A stretch of DNA of 64,000 nucleotides from Symsagittifera roscoffensis (Eukaryota; Xenacoelomorpha; Acoela; Convolutidae): NCBI RefSeq assembly GCF_963678635.1, contig NC_087071.1, forward strand, positions 20,859,194 through 20,923,193, read 5' to 3'. The notes beneath the pieces were generated by a model. That model was given only the letters and a program-made list of their open reading frames with translations, was not told where the DNA came from and made no database searches. Below are positions 1 to 11,560 of this stretch, in pieces. How positions within the stretch are numbered: position 1 is the first letter of the stretch; each line of letters starts with the position of its first letter. The position numbers were made by a program, and so were the translations under genes.

Positions 1-2644
1 AAAAGATAGTGTAGTCACCACCCAATCAAGCACAGTTTAGGTTGATTTAAAATCAAAAACAAAAAAAATATATATTGACACAATATGAATGTATATATAT
101 GAAAAAAACGTATGTGTCTTGTACTCTTAGTCGGTCGCAGTACAATAGTCGAACCTGTCTTTTAAAGAAAAAGCTTTCCCTGCTTGGTGCTGCACCAAAC
201 AGACAAAACTTTGAAGGCAGTAATTTTCTCAAGTGGGCGTCTATTGCACCCACCGAGTACTGTGTTACCTATCTGCCTTCGGACTGCCCGAGCTAGACCT
301 ACTAAAATCCTCAGGGCAGTTACTTTTCCCAAAAACGTATCATGTTTCAATCCACACCAATGAGTCACGCTCTTTTTAATTTAGACTTAGTGTCGCGAAT
401 ATCCGAGTTCGGACCTGTTTTGTATTATTCTGGTTCTTTTTGAGAGGCAAGTTACCAGTGCAGTCACTGATACCTAGCCTGTGTATTAATAACCTAATAC
501 CTCTCGCTTTTTAGTCTTTCTTTCGTTTACCTAAGTCCTTAATAAAATGATACCCCTCCGGATTTGCACAAATAGGACCCTTCCGGACTGTCAGAATATA
601 GACCCCTCCGGATTGGGACCCCTCGGAATTAGCAACTATAAGACCCCTCCGGATTCGGACCCCTCCGGTTTTGTGGAAAGTAGACCCCTCCGGATTCGGA
701 CCCCTCTGACTTTGAAAAATTTCGACCCCTCCGGATTGGGAGCCCTTAGCTCTGTCAAAGTAGCTTTTTGTAGTTTTCTTAATTTCAGCTTATACCCCTC
801 CGGATACGTTCTGCGTTGCTTTTATGCTGTTTGAATTAACTGGGAAGGGTATAGGGTCCTTTCCTAGACCCCTCCGGATTGAAGTTAAGGCACTTATTTG
901 ACAATTCACACTAACGGTGAAGGGTCTTATCACTTGCCTAACTTCGACTCTATTATGGTTGTCTTGTGCCTTCAGCCTTCCCTTTTTGTCTAGAACTGTC
1001 CTAAGTTACTTAGTTCAATCGCTATCAACTTTTGGTAGGGGTATAAGGGTTTTTCAGAAAAATTTATAAAACGTGAAGGGTGTACCCCTCCGAATTTGTG
1101 TAATTTGCTAAAAACAATCTCAAAAAATTTTCTCGCTCGCTTTTCCGAAAAATTTCTGATCCTATTAGTAAGCTCAGCTAATTTCTGATCTATTGGTACC
1201 AAGATCAACTCGATATGATCAGTAGTTCCAAAGTTATTAACCAAAACGTCTTTTTTCCGAACTCAAAAAATTTTCTCTCTTATAGGTTCCGCCTAACTTT
1301 TTCCGCAAATCTGGTCCTTTCGACCTAAAAAATATTGATCCGAGCTCAGAAGGCCTATACTCTTCTAGTTCAATGCAAAAGACCCAATCTAAAACGCTAT
1401 TGTAGAAAAATTTTGCGAAAAACTATGCTACCTGGACCCCTCCGGATTGATGAATCCACCAAATCAAACACGTTATGTTCGATTTCTCTGCAACCCGGAA
1501 GGCTTTCGGGTAGCGGATTTTAAGACTTGTAGATTCACTAGTGGACGTTGTCCGAACAACTATTTTTACTGTCCTACCTCAAAAATTTCAAAAAATTTTC
1601 TAAATTTTTAGTGTTTCTTACTATCAAAAATTGGGAAAATTTGGTTTTTGGTACCAAACTAGTTCCAACCACTTCCGAACTAAAGTTAACCGGTTCTACT
1701 TATTACAGTAGTGCAGTTACGATGTAACACACTAACTTAGCGCTTTTTTCCGTTTCAAAAAATATCGATATCTCAAAAATCGCGACTTGTGGGGGGATCA
1801 AAATATCGCTATTTTGACCCTAAAAACCGGTCTGTTTTCGTTGTTTTTCACTGAAAAACGATATGTGACTATTAATATAGGCTATATGAATAATAATATT
1901 AGTAATACTATACCCCTCCGGGTTTGTTTATTATCCGAATTAAGGTGCTTAACTCGGATATTCGCAGTTCGGTGAAGGGTCACTACAGTGCAGCACTGTC
2001 GAGCCCCCCACAGATTACTATCTTACTTTTTGTACCAAAAGGGATACAAAACTTGTTAACGATACCCAACAGTCGATTGTTGTTGTCGTTGAGCCCCTTC
2101 TTGTTGCTCCTTGAACTGCTTGCCGGATCGGTCTTCACCCAAGACCCTTCCGAATTGAGCGCAAATCAGCTGACCCTTCCGGATTGAGCGCAATTTATCA
2201 TTAACGTGCTTAAATGCTCAAATAACCCTACAGTACAAGCCTCACAAACGGGCTACAAAATTGATCGTAACGATCCTGACTGATATAAATGCCTGTAACA
2301 ACAATATATCTATCAACAACAAACGGGGGGGTTGAATCACATCTTGTCTGGGGGGATGATTTCTACTGATTTTTTACTTTTTTTACTGTTTTTGGTTTTT
2401 TCGGTTATTTTTTATGTTTTTTGTTTTTCTTGGGTACTATACTACTTTTTGTTTGGTTTTGCTGATATCTTTAAGTGTTTTTGGTCACAAACCACTCAGG
2501 GGATGAGGGGTTCATGATTCCCCCCACCCTTCCTGGTTCGTGAATTTTCGGTCTTAACTAGGTTAAAAAACTATTCACGGTAATCCGGAAGGCTTCCGCG
2601 TTCCGAACTACCCTTCCGCCCCGGCAGTTTAGGCCTATTAAGGG

Positions 2645-2686
2645 CGTTAATGTGAGCATCCGCTCGGCGCGGAGTGCTCGTTAACG
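2645..2686. other. GC-rich hairpin
   Basis: A stem of GAGCA-TCCGC pairs with GCGGAGTGCTC around a TCGGC loop with one bulged base. CGTTAA/TTAACG flanks extend it to about 16-17 pairs. It sits in a locally GC-rich patch (2580-2720) within AT-rich DNA. No function is assigned. Confidence 0.5.
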
Positions 2687-3296
2687 GTTCCGCCGGTCAT
2701 GATGTTATGAAAGAATAACACCCAGGAGCGCCATAAAAACATACATGTAACATTCGCCCGGAAGATACATATCGACGGATAACAAAACTAAGTCTTAAGA
2801 CGACTGGCTAGCGTCTAAACAGAGCTTTGCATGTTTTTCACCGTCTCTACCAAGCCAGTACTTTTCGGTGGTCTTTCTTACATCAGGCTGACAAAAACGT
2901 TACTGTTCTCCGGCTTCGACCAGAACGCTCAAATTAACTGAATTACATGCAAAAATAGTGAGCTCATGGCTGGGTCTCAGTATCCCCAGACCACGAGGTC
3001 ACTCCTAAAAACAGGGCTACTACTTATCATATTACTATTGTTTTTGTTCAGTAGATAAAAATCATCATCTCCATCGAAGATGGATCAACCCTTTCCCCCA
3101 ACTCCTAGCACCTCATCCTTGTCAAAACTAATCAAAATATCAGTTAAATTCAAGTCAGGACATGACAGGATGCTAAAAGTTTATGTGAGTTAATAAAAGT
3201 TTCTGTCCCGAGACCCTTCCGGATTCTTGAATCCGCCGAATCAAGCTCCTTACTCTTGATTTCTTGCTAATCCGGAAGGCTGGTTCTCACCCTTCA

Positions 3297-3346
3297 CCGT
3301 TGTTGGCAACGGCCTTGCAACTATTGTAGCAGCACAATAGTTGCAA
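3297..3346. other. Two adjacent perfect hairpins
   Basis: CCGTTG-TTGG-CAACGG (3297-3312) is followed two bases later by a 13-bp perfect stem, TTGCAACTATTGT / ACAATAGTTGCAA, around the loop AGCAGC (3315-3346). Such pairs can mark transposon termini, but I found no matching opposite end and no Helitron-type CTRR end next to it. Confidence 0.55.
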
Positions 3347-3679
3347 CTCGGAGCGTTCTCTGCTATTCTGTAGTTCGTTGTCGTTTTCCAATCTCGATTT
3401 TCGTACTGTTCGCAATCGCAGATAAAAGTTGTTCTGTTTTTTACTCGCTTTTTTGTTAAAATGGCCGTTTCAGCATTTCTCAGAAATGTGACGTCATCAT
3501 TCGAATTTTTAAAAATTTAAAATACTAGAATATTCTAGCCCTCACCGTTTGGCTAAACGTTCCAATAACGTCGCTAATCCTTCGAAATCATCAACTCGGA
3601 AGGCTTACTGCTCAAAATTCGAATCCTGCATAAATTGTATTTTGGCCATTCTGGTCGAATGTCACAAATAAATAAATTT

Positions 3680-3800
3680 ATCAAAACACATCTTACACTA
3701 AAATGAACTAAAATAACATTGCTATTTTTCATATAAATTTAAAATTATTCCACCCAATCTTTCTATAGGCTGCCACTGTTTCATCTTCAAGGTACAGTTT
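3680..3800 (+). repeat. Retroelement flank shared with 18250-18390
   Basis: The stretch ending in the phrase ATTCCACCCAATCTTTCTATA and continuing through CTGCCACTGTTTCAT is repeated with a few changes at 18250-18390. The right flank of the nuclease ORF (4630-4690) has its own counterpart at 18400-18460. The two loci are therefore the same repeat, with and without the coding block between. Confidence 0.65.
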
Positions 3801-4476
3801 ATGAAAAAAACAACCAACCAAAACCCCACTCACATGTGCAAGTGGTGCTGAATTTAACTTGACACATGCGCTTCACTGTGCAAATGGTGGTTGCACACAT
3901 ATAAGACACAATGAAATTAGAGACACATTCGCCAACCTCATGAACGAGGTTTGCCATGACGTCGAGATTGAGCCGAAACTTCAGCCGTTGCAAGGCGAAA
4001 GCTTTATCAACAATTCAACTACAACAGAAGATGAGGCACGACTTGACATTAAGGCAAACGGACTCTGGGGTTCACGATTCAGCCGCTCGTTTTTTGATGT
4101 GAAAATTTTCAATCCCCATGCCAAAACATCGCGAAAACTGCATAAGGATGCATACAAATACCACGAAACGCTGAAGAGCTCCAAATATCAGCAAAGAATT
4201 TTAACCGTAGAGCAGAGAAGCTTCTGCCCGCTAATTTTTGGATGCACCAGTGGCGCTGCTCCAAGAGCCACGCGGACGATGCAGCGATTGGCCGAAAAAC
4301 TAAGTGAAAAAAGACAAGAAAGCTATCCAGAATCTATAAACTACATAAGAACTAAAATAAGCTTCGCGCTTCTGAGGAGCTCTATACTTTGTAGAAGGGG
4401 GTGCAGATCGCTATGTAAAGTTCAATTTAGCGACAACTCCATAAGCGCTATTGTAGAGGAAGGACGACTAAGATAA
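3790..4476 (+). CDS. Retroelement polyprotein C-terminus: zinc-finger remnant plus PD-(D/E)XK-like nuclease
   Basis: The open frame from 3859 gives about 205 residues, and the same frame is open back to about 3790. Order of motifs: a finger remnant TCASGAEF...HALHC, in which the second cysteine of the usual CxC is a serine; then NGG..IRHNEIRD; then EPKLQP; then ARLDIKANGLWG; then FFDVKIFNPHA; then a lysine-rich KYQQR helix; then FALLRS near the end. The RHxE, E, D and DVK series is the layout of the restriction-like endonuclease at the end of R2-type non-LTR elements and of a large polyprotein family common in marine invertebrates (family knowledge). No RT precedes it here, so it is a fragment. 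It keeps the catalytic DVK that the copies at 12.5 and 15.2 kb have lost. The family assignment is firm; the enzyme name is inference. Confidence 0.62.
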
Positions 4477-4960
4477 ATTAACATTACGACGATGCATTTA
4501 ATGCTGATTTATGACTTCATCGCTGATATATATGCATTTTTACATCGCTGGTATGACCCTATCCAGCTTTTGCACTTACCGTAACTAAACGGAAGGGCCC
4601 CTTTTGTAATCTAGTTTTAATTTATCAAAAAATAAGATCTTTAGTCTGAATTCGAGAGTATAATATGTTCTAATTTATTGTTCCAATACTAATATGTGAA
4701 ACGCGAACAACCCGTCATTGTGAACCACTTCGACGCAGATGAATTCTATTATTGATTACATAATTTATTATGTAATTACAGTTGATTAAATTTGATTGGT
4801 CAAAAATTTTAAAAGCAATTTTATAAAAAATTCTCATTTTTCAGATCTTTGATCGTTTTGTAAATATTGTAAAAAAAATTGAATCCTGATGATGCACAAA
4901 CTGTGCGAAAACGTTTGAAGTAACATTTCAAAATTCTTACATTAGTATTAGCTCTAATCT
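4477..4960. other. Retroelement remnant and AT-rich spacer
   Basis: No gene is seen. GGTATGACCCTATCC at 4550 is an imperfect inverse of a phrase in the B blocks (GGATAGGGCCATACC near 10345), and GGGCCCCTTTTGTAAT at 4594 resembles GGGCCCTTTTGTAAT there. These look like shared 3'-end material of the E2 family. Confidence 0.4.
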
Positions 4961-4961
4961 C

Positions 4962-6377
4962 GTGAACACGCGGCCGCAAATCTATTGCACACATGGTTAC
5001 CTTGTTCATGTACGCCAGGTCAAAGTTCAAAAAACTACTGATGGCCCTGACGGTCTGCCGTATTGGTTATACCGTGAAATCGCCCATAATGTAGCAGAGC
5101 CTTTGACGTACATTTTGAATCTGTCTTTATCAAGTACGGTTTTTCCTGAAACTTGGAAACTTGGTTGCATAAAGCCTATTCCGAAGTGCCCCCTTCCATC
5201 TGAGATTTCTGATTTGCGGCCTATCTGTCTGACTTCTATTATTGCTCGTGTGTTTGAGCGAATTGTATTTGACAGCTTTGTATCTAAGCGATATCATTCA
5301 ACCCTGTCAGACGATCAGTTCGGTTTTCGAAAAGGTTCCTTAACTACGTGTGCGCTTATCAAGCTACTAAACGATGTTTACTGCCTCCGTTTAGAACAGG
5401 ACTACGTTAGACTCATCACTCTTGATTTAAGCAAAGCGTTCGACTCTATTTCTCACCGTGCTATTATTTATGGATTTCATAAGCTCATTATAACCCCTTT
5501 CTATTGAACTGGTACAACAGATTTTTTTTCTGGTCGCATACACTCAACTTTTGTAAACGATCATTTATCTTGGGAACTAACTATCAGTCAAGGCGATCCG
5601 CAAGGGACAGTAAACTGACACCGCTTTTCAACAGTGGTACAAATGACGTATCAGTTGCATCTGACATTCCTGAAAGATGTTGTAGGCTTAGCAAATTCGC
5701 TGATGATTTAACCCCAGTTGTCGGAGGTCGCATAGGTGAACAATATTAATACGTGACGTTATTAATAATTAATGTACTCGAAGTCCAATTTAACTCCAAA
5801 AACTTGACGCTGAATCAAAAGAGTTTCTTTTATCGTTTAAAAAAGGTCAACGACCTAGAACTAGTCCTGATAACTGGAGTTGAACGTGTGACTTTGCGAA
5901 AGGTACTCGGTGTCATGTTTGACGAGAATCTGTCGTTCAAGGAGAACATTGCGTCAGTATCATGTCTGTTTTTTGGTGCGCCTCAAACGTCTGAACTATA
6001 CAACAGAAGAGCTGAAATTACTTTATAATTCTTTGGTGATATCTCGATTATCTTACTGCGCGTCTGTTTGGGGTGGTACATATTCATATTTACAAGATCA
6101 AACAGACCGAGTTCAGAACAAAGCACTGTTTGTTGATATTATTGACAAAATTGAACCTATTCGCAAAATTATCTGCAAATCTGACCAGGCCTTGCTACGC
6201 GAAATAACCGAGACCGGGTATCTCCATCAGCTATATCTTCTCCTGCCACGCAGAACGAATTATGCCGCAGATACCCTGCGACCCAGAAACGCTGGAGTCA
6301 TGAAGGCTAAATTGGAAAAAAAACACTCTGTATTTTCCCTTCGAGAGTTTTCACAGGAGTGGTCACTTAATTTGTAA
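4962..6377 (+). pseudogene. Non-LTR (LINE) reverse transcriptase, frameshifted
   Basis: The first open segment (4962-5507) has the RT opening DGPDGLPYWLYREIA, then IKPIPKC, SDLRPICLTSIIARVFERI, QFGFRKGS and the catalytic DLSKAFDSI. The next stretch, in shifted frames, has ISQGDPQGT (near 5573) and KFADDLTPVVGG (near 5692), the active-site FADD. The thumb (LGVMFDEN, 5910-5950) follows, then the C-terminal region LLYNSLVISRLSYCASVWGG (from about 6021) to 6377. The order fits the jockey/CR1/L2 type with an apurinic-type endonuclease, but no endonuclease lies upstream, so this copy is 5'-truncated. Breaks occur near 5500, 5600, 5749 and 5975. The element is dead and cannot make a full RT. The stretch from 5697 onward is copied at 10463. 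Confidence 0.85.
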
Positions 6378-7164
6378 ATATGTATTGGTATTTTTATCCG
6401 ATATTAAAAAAAGTTTTGTCGTTGTTTGTATGTTGATGTTAAACAGAAGGTCAGAAGTATCATAGTAACCGACGTTACTGTCAGGAGTCTCCTCATCACG
6501 TATTCCAGTCAAACCCTTGGAACTTTCTAGATACGGAAGTGATAGTGATAAAAGAAGATGACAAGGGTTGATGTCCTTACAATTAAAACCGATAAGAGTT
6601 ACGTTTCTTCACTAAGAACACGCAACTCGACACGAGAAAAAAATAATATACAAGTGTTACAAATAAAAATATTTGTCGAAAGTTTTTTTGTTATTTATTG
6701 TTCCGAGTCGCAAGCGGCGTTCGCAATCTGTATTGCCAGGGAGATTCTTTGTTTTAAAAGCTACCTGCTCTGGGTTCCTCAGTGCATATGCTTAGGTTCT
6801 TACAAAGCTTGCTCAAAAAAACTTCTGTGCTGGGGCCGGCCGCACCCTGAATCTCAAAAACTAGCGGTTGAAAAAGATGCCCATCATCTACTAAGTCTTT
6901 ATACTTGTAATTTTTTCGCTCTTACGCTTCAGCGGCAGCCGTACCAGGGTTACAAACAGACCCGGCACTAATCCTACTAGGAGCTGAGGAGTCTACTACC
7001 GTTAGATCCCACAAGAGCTGCTTATCAGCAGCCCATGGAACGAGCGTCAAACCGTGTGGTCGCTTTTGATCGGTCCTAGAGAGGTGTCGTGGTTCTAAAA
7101 TCGACGGAATGTGAGAAGAAGATAAACTCTGCTTTACAAGGACAATCAGGTTTTAATGCCTAGA
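6378..7164. other. LINE 3' untranslated region and spacer
   Basis: The sequence after the RT stop up to about 6810 is repeated at 11131-11560 with a handful of differences, so it belongs to the same block. It contains an A-rich stretch but no clear tail. From 6810 to 7164 nothing recognisable is seen; the open frame at 6558-6971 is not supported. Confidence 0.5.
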
Positions 7165-9485
7165 GAATCTCACTGCATTTTTGAGCAAAAAAAAAACCCT
7201 GCCAACCATCTTCGGTAACGTCTTTTCCGCACACGCATTTATGGCGTTCGCATATTTTGAGCGCTATCGAAGACCTATCGCAATTCTGAGTTGTTGGTTT
7301 GACTTGTTTAGTTTTAAACTTTTGCACGGGAAGAAGTTCAACCATTAGGAGCCAAATCTATCGTGGAACAGGTTGAATCTTTTTACGTCCGTTGGTTCGA
7401 GTAGCAAAAATCAAGTCTGCGATTTCCGTCCAATTTTTTGGATTTCATTTTCCGGAATCATTTCAATTTTTCCAAGTTCAAACCATTGTTTAAGCTTATC
7501 ATCATAGGTTCCATCCACATTCTCCAAACCAAAAGTTTCTACTGCTGAGACTAAGAAAGCGGGTAAAGCTAGTAGACGAGCGGAAAAAACGCCCAAGCCA
7601 CCTTTGGCTGCCGGGAGAGCTGCTTGGAAAAACTGCTTGCCTCCATTTTCACATTAATGACCTTGGATAACGATTTTCTTAGTATTATGTCGTAGCGTTC
7701 CAAAAAATCATGTTGCAAAAAAACAAGGGCTTGTATGCAAAAAAAAAAAAACTTAGGAGTTTTGACCTGCTAAAGCAATTTTTTAGAAGATAAAAACGAT
7801 AATGAGCGTCTAGTTTGTCAATGTCATCCGACATTTTTTCAAGCTCCTTAATTTTTTCGTCGAGCAGTACTTTTTGGCAAAGTTCGACGATTAGAGATCC
7901 TCAAATGAGGAGTTCTTCTTTTGTTGTTTTTTGGGGCATATTTTCCGAAAGTGTGTTAAAATTGAATTACACTGTTTACTCGTAGTCGGTCCCGCAAGAC
8001 AAATTTCGCACTTTTAAGTGTTCAAGCTCAGGCCGAAAATTTGTTCCGATTTCAGAATGTTTTTAAGGTCCCAGAGTACAACCTTATAAACGTCGGCTAA
8101 ATTTCTATCATCTAAAAACCAGATGTTATTTTTGACTCCAACTGCTTGACTAGTGTCTGAATTGTTTCCACAAAAAGGGGTAGGGCTTCAAGATCACCTT
8201 GCTGAGCTCCCTCTTCTGACATTATGACAGAGCTTCCGTAATAAAGGTAACTAGATTTACTATAAGCGCAATGGGTATAATTATATAATTCGGGGCGATT
8301 TGAAAAAAGAACACCATTCAGCATTGTTTCTCTATTTAGAGAGTTAAAGGCATTCTCAAATCTAATTTAAAAGAACAGTGCATTTTGGATTGTAGTCGCG
8401 TTCAATTAGGTTTCGAAACGAGTGTGCAGCTATTTCGGCTCCTCGGTTAGTACCGCGTCCGACCTACCTGTACTTTTCCGAAAAAATTTTGTCACTCGGA
8501 GAGGGCCTTGTTTCCAGTGCATTTAGACGCGATACGTCACAGCATGTTGCCTTTGTCAATCGGTCTCAACCCTCTATCTATCTTTATGAGGGCGATAAGC
8601 TTTGCGCCAAAAAAGAAAAGTCTTAGGGGCTCGGGTGTTTTGCCATCTCCAATTAGGTTTATCAGCTTAGTATGCAATTTCAGAAAACTAAGTCCTGCAC
8701 TGCCATTCGACTTACTAACAAGAAAAATCAATAAAAACATGAGAAACGATTTTATCAGGACCTGCTGCTGATCCGTTCGGAAAGGACATTATTGCTTTGT
8801 ATAGGTCGAAAATCGGTTACGAAATAAAAAAAATATCTAAAATTTCTGGATTTGGAGCTGCAAATTTGGCTTGTTGAGGGTGCTCAGACAACAATTTTTG
8901 ATAGTTATCAGTTAAAAAAGGAGCAATTTTGTCATCCAAAGCAGCGAGCCTTATCTCTCGCTTTATATTTCCTTCATTGAGCTTACTACTTATTAGCTTT
9001 TTTCTCTGCTCGAGGTCACTCAGAGACGGGCTTGAAAATTGGGGATGGGGTTTTTGGAAAGGACACGCCATACTCTTGAATTTTTTTATTCATCAAAGAG
9101 CTCATGCTTGTGGTCTGTTTGCGTCCACTTCTTTTCGGTTGCTCCAAAAAAACAAGAACGACGTTAAAAATGTTAGCCATTTTTTAACATCTTCTACATT
9201 GTAGAAGATGCCATTTTTTTTGTCCGACAGACTTTCCGCCAAGGGAACACGCGAGTCTTTTGGTACTCTCTTGAGTACTCGGACTTTTGAGATGGCTGTC
9301 TTAGCATAATTGTCTAGCACTAAATCATTACCTATTGTTGCAAAATTAACAGATTTTACATCAACGCATGCAGGACATTGAAACCATTGGGTTTTCTTAG
9401 AGTCGTTAAGAGAAATAATTACACAATTGATATGATACCAACTAACAAAACAATCAGATCCAATCCAGTTTATCCATCCTGAAGG
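7165..9485 (-). pseudogene. E1 element: PHD-like finger plus LDD-type reverse transcriptase, decayed
   Basis: Read on the minus strand from 9485. A finger-like stretch (WIGSDCF.SWYH..C ... QWFQCPAC, 9485-9360) comes first. Then RVLKRVPKDSRVP (9260-9220), EGNIKREIRLAALDDKIAPF...LSEHPQQ (8985-8870), INLIGDGKTPEPLRLFFFGAKLIAL and GLRPIDKGNML (8660-8537). Then YGSSVIMSEEGAQQGD (8245-8190), WFLDDRNLAD (near 8110-8085), LALPAFLVSAVE (7575-7540) and CERHKCVCGKDVTEDGWQGF (7250-7190). This is the order of the large invertebrate RT polyproteins that normally end in RHxE plus PD-(D/E)XK (family knowledge). That C-terminal domain is absent because the copy stops at about 7165. Stops and frameshifts lie between nearly all the motifs, so the element is not functional. 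Confidence 0.75.
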
Positions 9486-9600
9486 TTTTTAGCAATATTT
9501 GCTTGAACACTCTTTGTTGTTTTTCCTCATCTTGACGCATCAAAAAAAAGGCTTTGACTGGACTTTGGGGACTGAACTAACCCATAATAAGCGGTTAGTG
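8845..9600 (-). repeat. Block A: E1 5' part, copied at 13199-13960
   Basis: From TTCTGGATTTGGAGCTGC onward this stretch matches 13199-13960 with few substitutions. Differences include CCAAAG versus CCAGAAG near 8937/13292 and a small insertion near 9540/13896. Both copies carry the same stops. A 23-base near-perfect palindrome, CATCTTCTACA-T-TGTAGAAGATG, lies at about 9188-9210 and again near 13543-13565 within the coding part. Confidence 0.85.
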
Positions 9601-10448
9601 GGAATTTTTTAAATCAGCAAGTACAAAAAAAAACAAAAAACATTTAAATTTTTATTTAAATTTCAAATACGAACTCTAAAAATAAAAAACAAGAACAATC
9701 TCATCCGAGCTTAGTAGATCTAGCGGGGCACAACCAGACTCTTCAAGCCAGTTCCAGTTTCCCCTTCCCCACAGAAAGCCACTTGACAGACCTGTCTCTG
9801 AAATCCCTTAGAGGGCGCTCCACAAACAGGCACAAATATCAAGCAGAAAAAATCTATTTAATAAGTTTATCACAACAATAAGGCTAAATGCCTAATTGTT
9901 TATTAGATCTTCCAAAAACGTTTTTTCAAAATAATTAGTTTTATGTTGCTGTTTGAAGATGAGTTTTTTGTTCGATAAGGTTCACCTATTTGATTATTGG
10001 GACAAAAAATTGATATGGGCTGGTAATAGGTTTTTCAAATTTTTCAGAACTGGCATGACAATTTCCAATCTGGAAAAACATAATTGTCAGCATTTTACAC
10101 AGTGGTTTCAAAGCTTCAACTCGTTTTCCAACCCCCTCCCTCCACCTCACACTACCATCAATTTTTTGGTGTAACGAATGGTTTTACAAGGTTATTTATG
10201 AACACCCTATACGTTTGGTACAGCCTAATCAGAGTGCATGTCAATTTTTATAACGATAGAACAATGTGAACAGTAGCTTTACTAAAAAAATAAAATCAAC
10301 TGAATTGGGCCCTTTTGTAATGCGACGGTCCGTGCACCGATTGGATAGGGCCATACCAACGCCATGCAAATATATCAGCCAAATTTTTTTGAATAAATCA
10401 AGCCATTTTCAAAGCATTCAGAGAATTGTCAATCAAAATCTACCCTAA
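9600..10448. repeat. Block B, first copy (E2 3' flank)
   Basis: Repeated at 11560-12115 (from TGTTTATTAGATC only) and at 13960-14815, with a diverged relative at 18460-18660. The first two copies are almost identical (one difference noticed, AACAATGTG versus AACATTGTG); the third differs by several percent. In the third copy it lies directly downstream of the E2 polyprotein on the minus strand, so it is best read as 3' untranslated sequence. The short open frames in it (such as 9953-10174) repeat with the block and have no supported product. Confidence 0.8.
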
Positions 10449-10457
10449 TCTGGCCAT

Positions 10458-11560
10458 GATTTAACCCCAGTTGTCGGAGGTCGCATAGGTGAACAATATT
10501 AATACGTGACGTTATTAATAATTAATGTACTCGAAGTCCAATTTAACTCCAAAAACTTGACGCTGAATCAAAAGAGTTTCTTTTATCGTTTAAAAAAGGT
10601 CAACGACCTAGAACTAGTCCTGATAACTGGAGTTGAACGTGTGACTTTGCGAAAGGTACTCGGTGTCATGTTTGACGAGAATCTGTCGTTCAAGGAGAAC
10701 ATTGCGTCAGTATCATGTCTGTTTTTTGGTGCGCCTCAAACGTCTGAACTATACAACAGAAGAGCTGAAATTACTTTATAATTCTTTGGTGATATCTCGA
10801 TTATCTTACTGCGCGTCTGTTTGGGGTGGTACATATTCATATTTACAAGATCAAACAGACCGAGTTCAGAACAAAGCACTGTTTGTTGATATTATTGACA
10901 AAATTGAACCTATTCGCAAAATTATCTGCAAATCTGACCAGGCCTTGCTACGCAAAATAACCGAGACCGGGTATCTCCATCAGCTATATCTTCTCCTGCC
11001 ACGCAGAACGAATTATGCCGCAGATACCCTGCGACCCAGAAACGCTGGAGTCATGAAGGCTAAATTGGAAAAAAAACACTCTGTATTTTCCCTTCGAGAG
11101 TTTTCACAGGAGTGGTCACTTAATTTGTAAATATGTATTGGAATTTTTATCCGATATTAATAAAAGTTTTGTTGTTGTTTGTATGTTGATGTTAAACAGA
11201 AGGTCAGAAGTATCATAGTAACCGACGTTACTGTCAGGAGTCTCCTCATCACGTATTCCAGTCAAACCCTTGGAACTTTCTAGATACGGAAGTGATAGTG
11301 ATAAAAGAAGATGACAAGGGTTGATGTCCTTACAATTAAAACCGATAAGAGTTACGTTTCTTCACTAAGAACACGCAACTCGACACGAGAAAAAATAATA
11401 TACAAGTGTTACAAATAAAAATATTTGTCGAAAGTTTTTTTGTTATTTATTGTTCCGAGTCGCAAGCGGCGTTCGCAATCTGTATTGCCAGGGAGATTCT
11501 TTGTTTTAAAAGCTACCTGCTCTGGGTTCCTCAGTGCATATGCTTAGGTTCTTACAAAGC
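10458..11560 (+). pseudogene. Second copy of the LINE RT 3' half
   Basis: A near-identical copy of 5697-6810. It starts at ATGATTTAACCCCAG inside the FADD motif region and carries the thumb and C-terminal segments in the same broken frames (10506-10781, then 10663-11130). Differences I noticed include CGCAAAATAACC for CGCGAAATAACC, GGAATTTTTATCC for GGTATTTTTATCC and one fewer A near 11395. Because frameshifts are shared, it was copied as DNA after the element died. It is inserted between the B copy ending at 10448 and the B copy starting at 11560. Confidence 0.88.

Larger units (their letters stand above)
540..3610. repeat. Dispersed CCCCTCCGGATT motif cluster
   Basis: A 12-14 base motif of the form GACCCCTCCGGATT recurs at irregular spacing. 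Forward copies start near 550, 575 (CCCTTCCGG variant), 601, 648, 660, 681, 723, 792, 868, 1082, 1434, 1911, 2143, 2168 and 3207. Reverse-complement copies (AATCCGGAAGGCT-like) lie near 1494, 2585, 3268 and 3596. A second motif, CGGTGAAGGGT, appears near 914 and 1970 and inverted near 3291. The densest part is 547-735, with copies 12-27 bases apart. The variants differ mostly by C/T changes. I see no protein or RNA gene here; the open frame at 547-834 is a by-product of the repeats. Confidence 0.7.

Noticed and set aside
9953-10269. Overlapping small open frames kept in three B copies
   Set aside because: The copies are too similar for conservation to mean selection, and the sequence is best explained as the 3' flank of E2.
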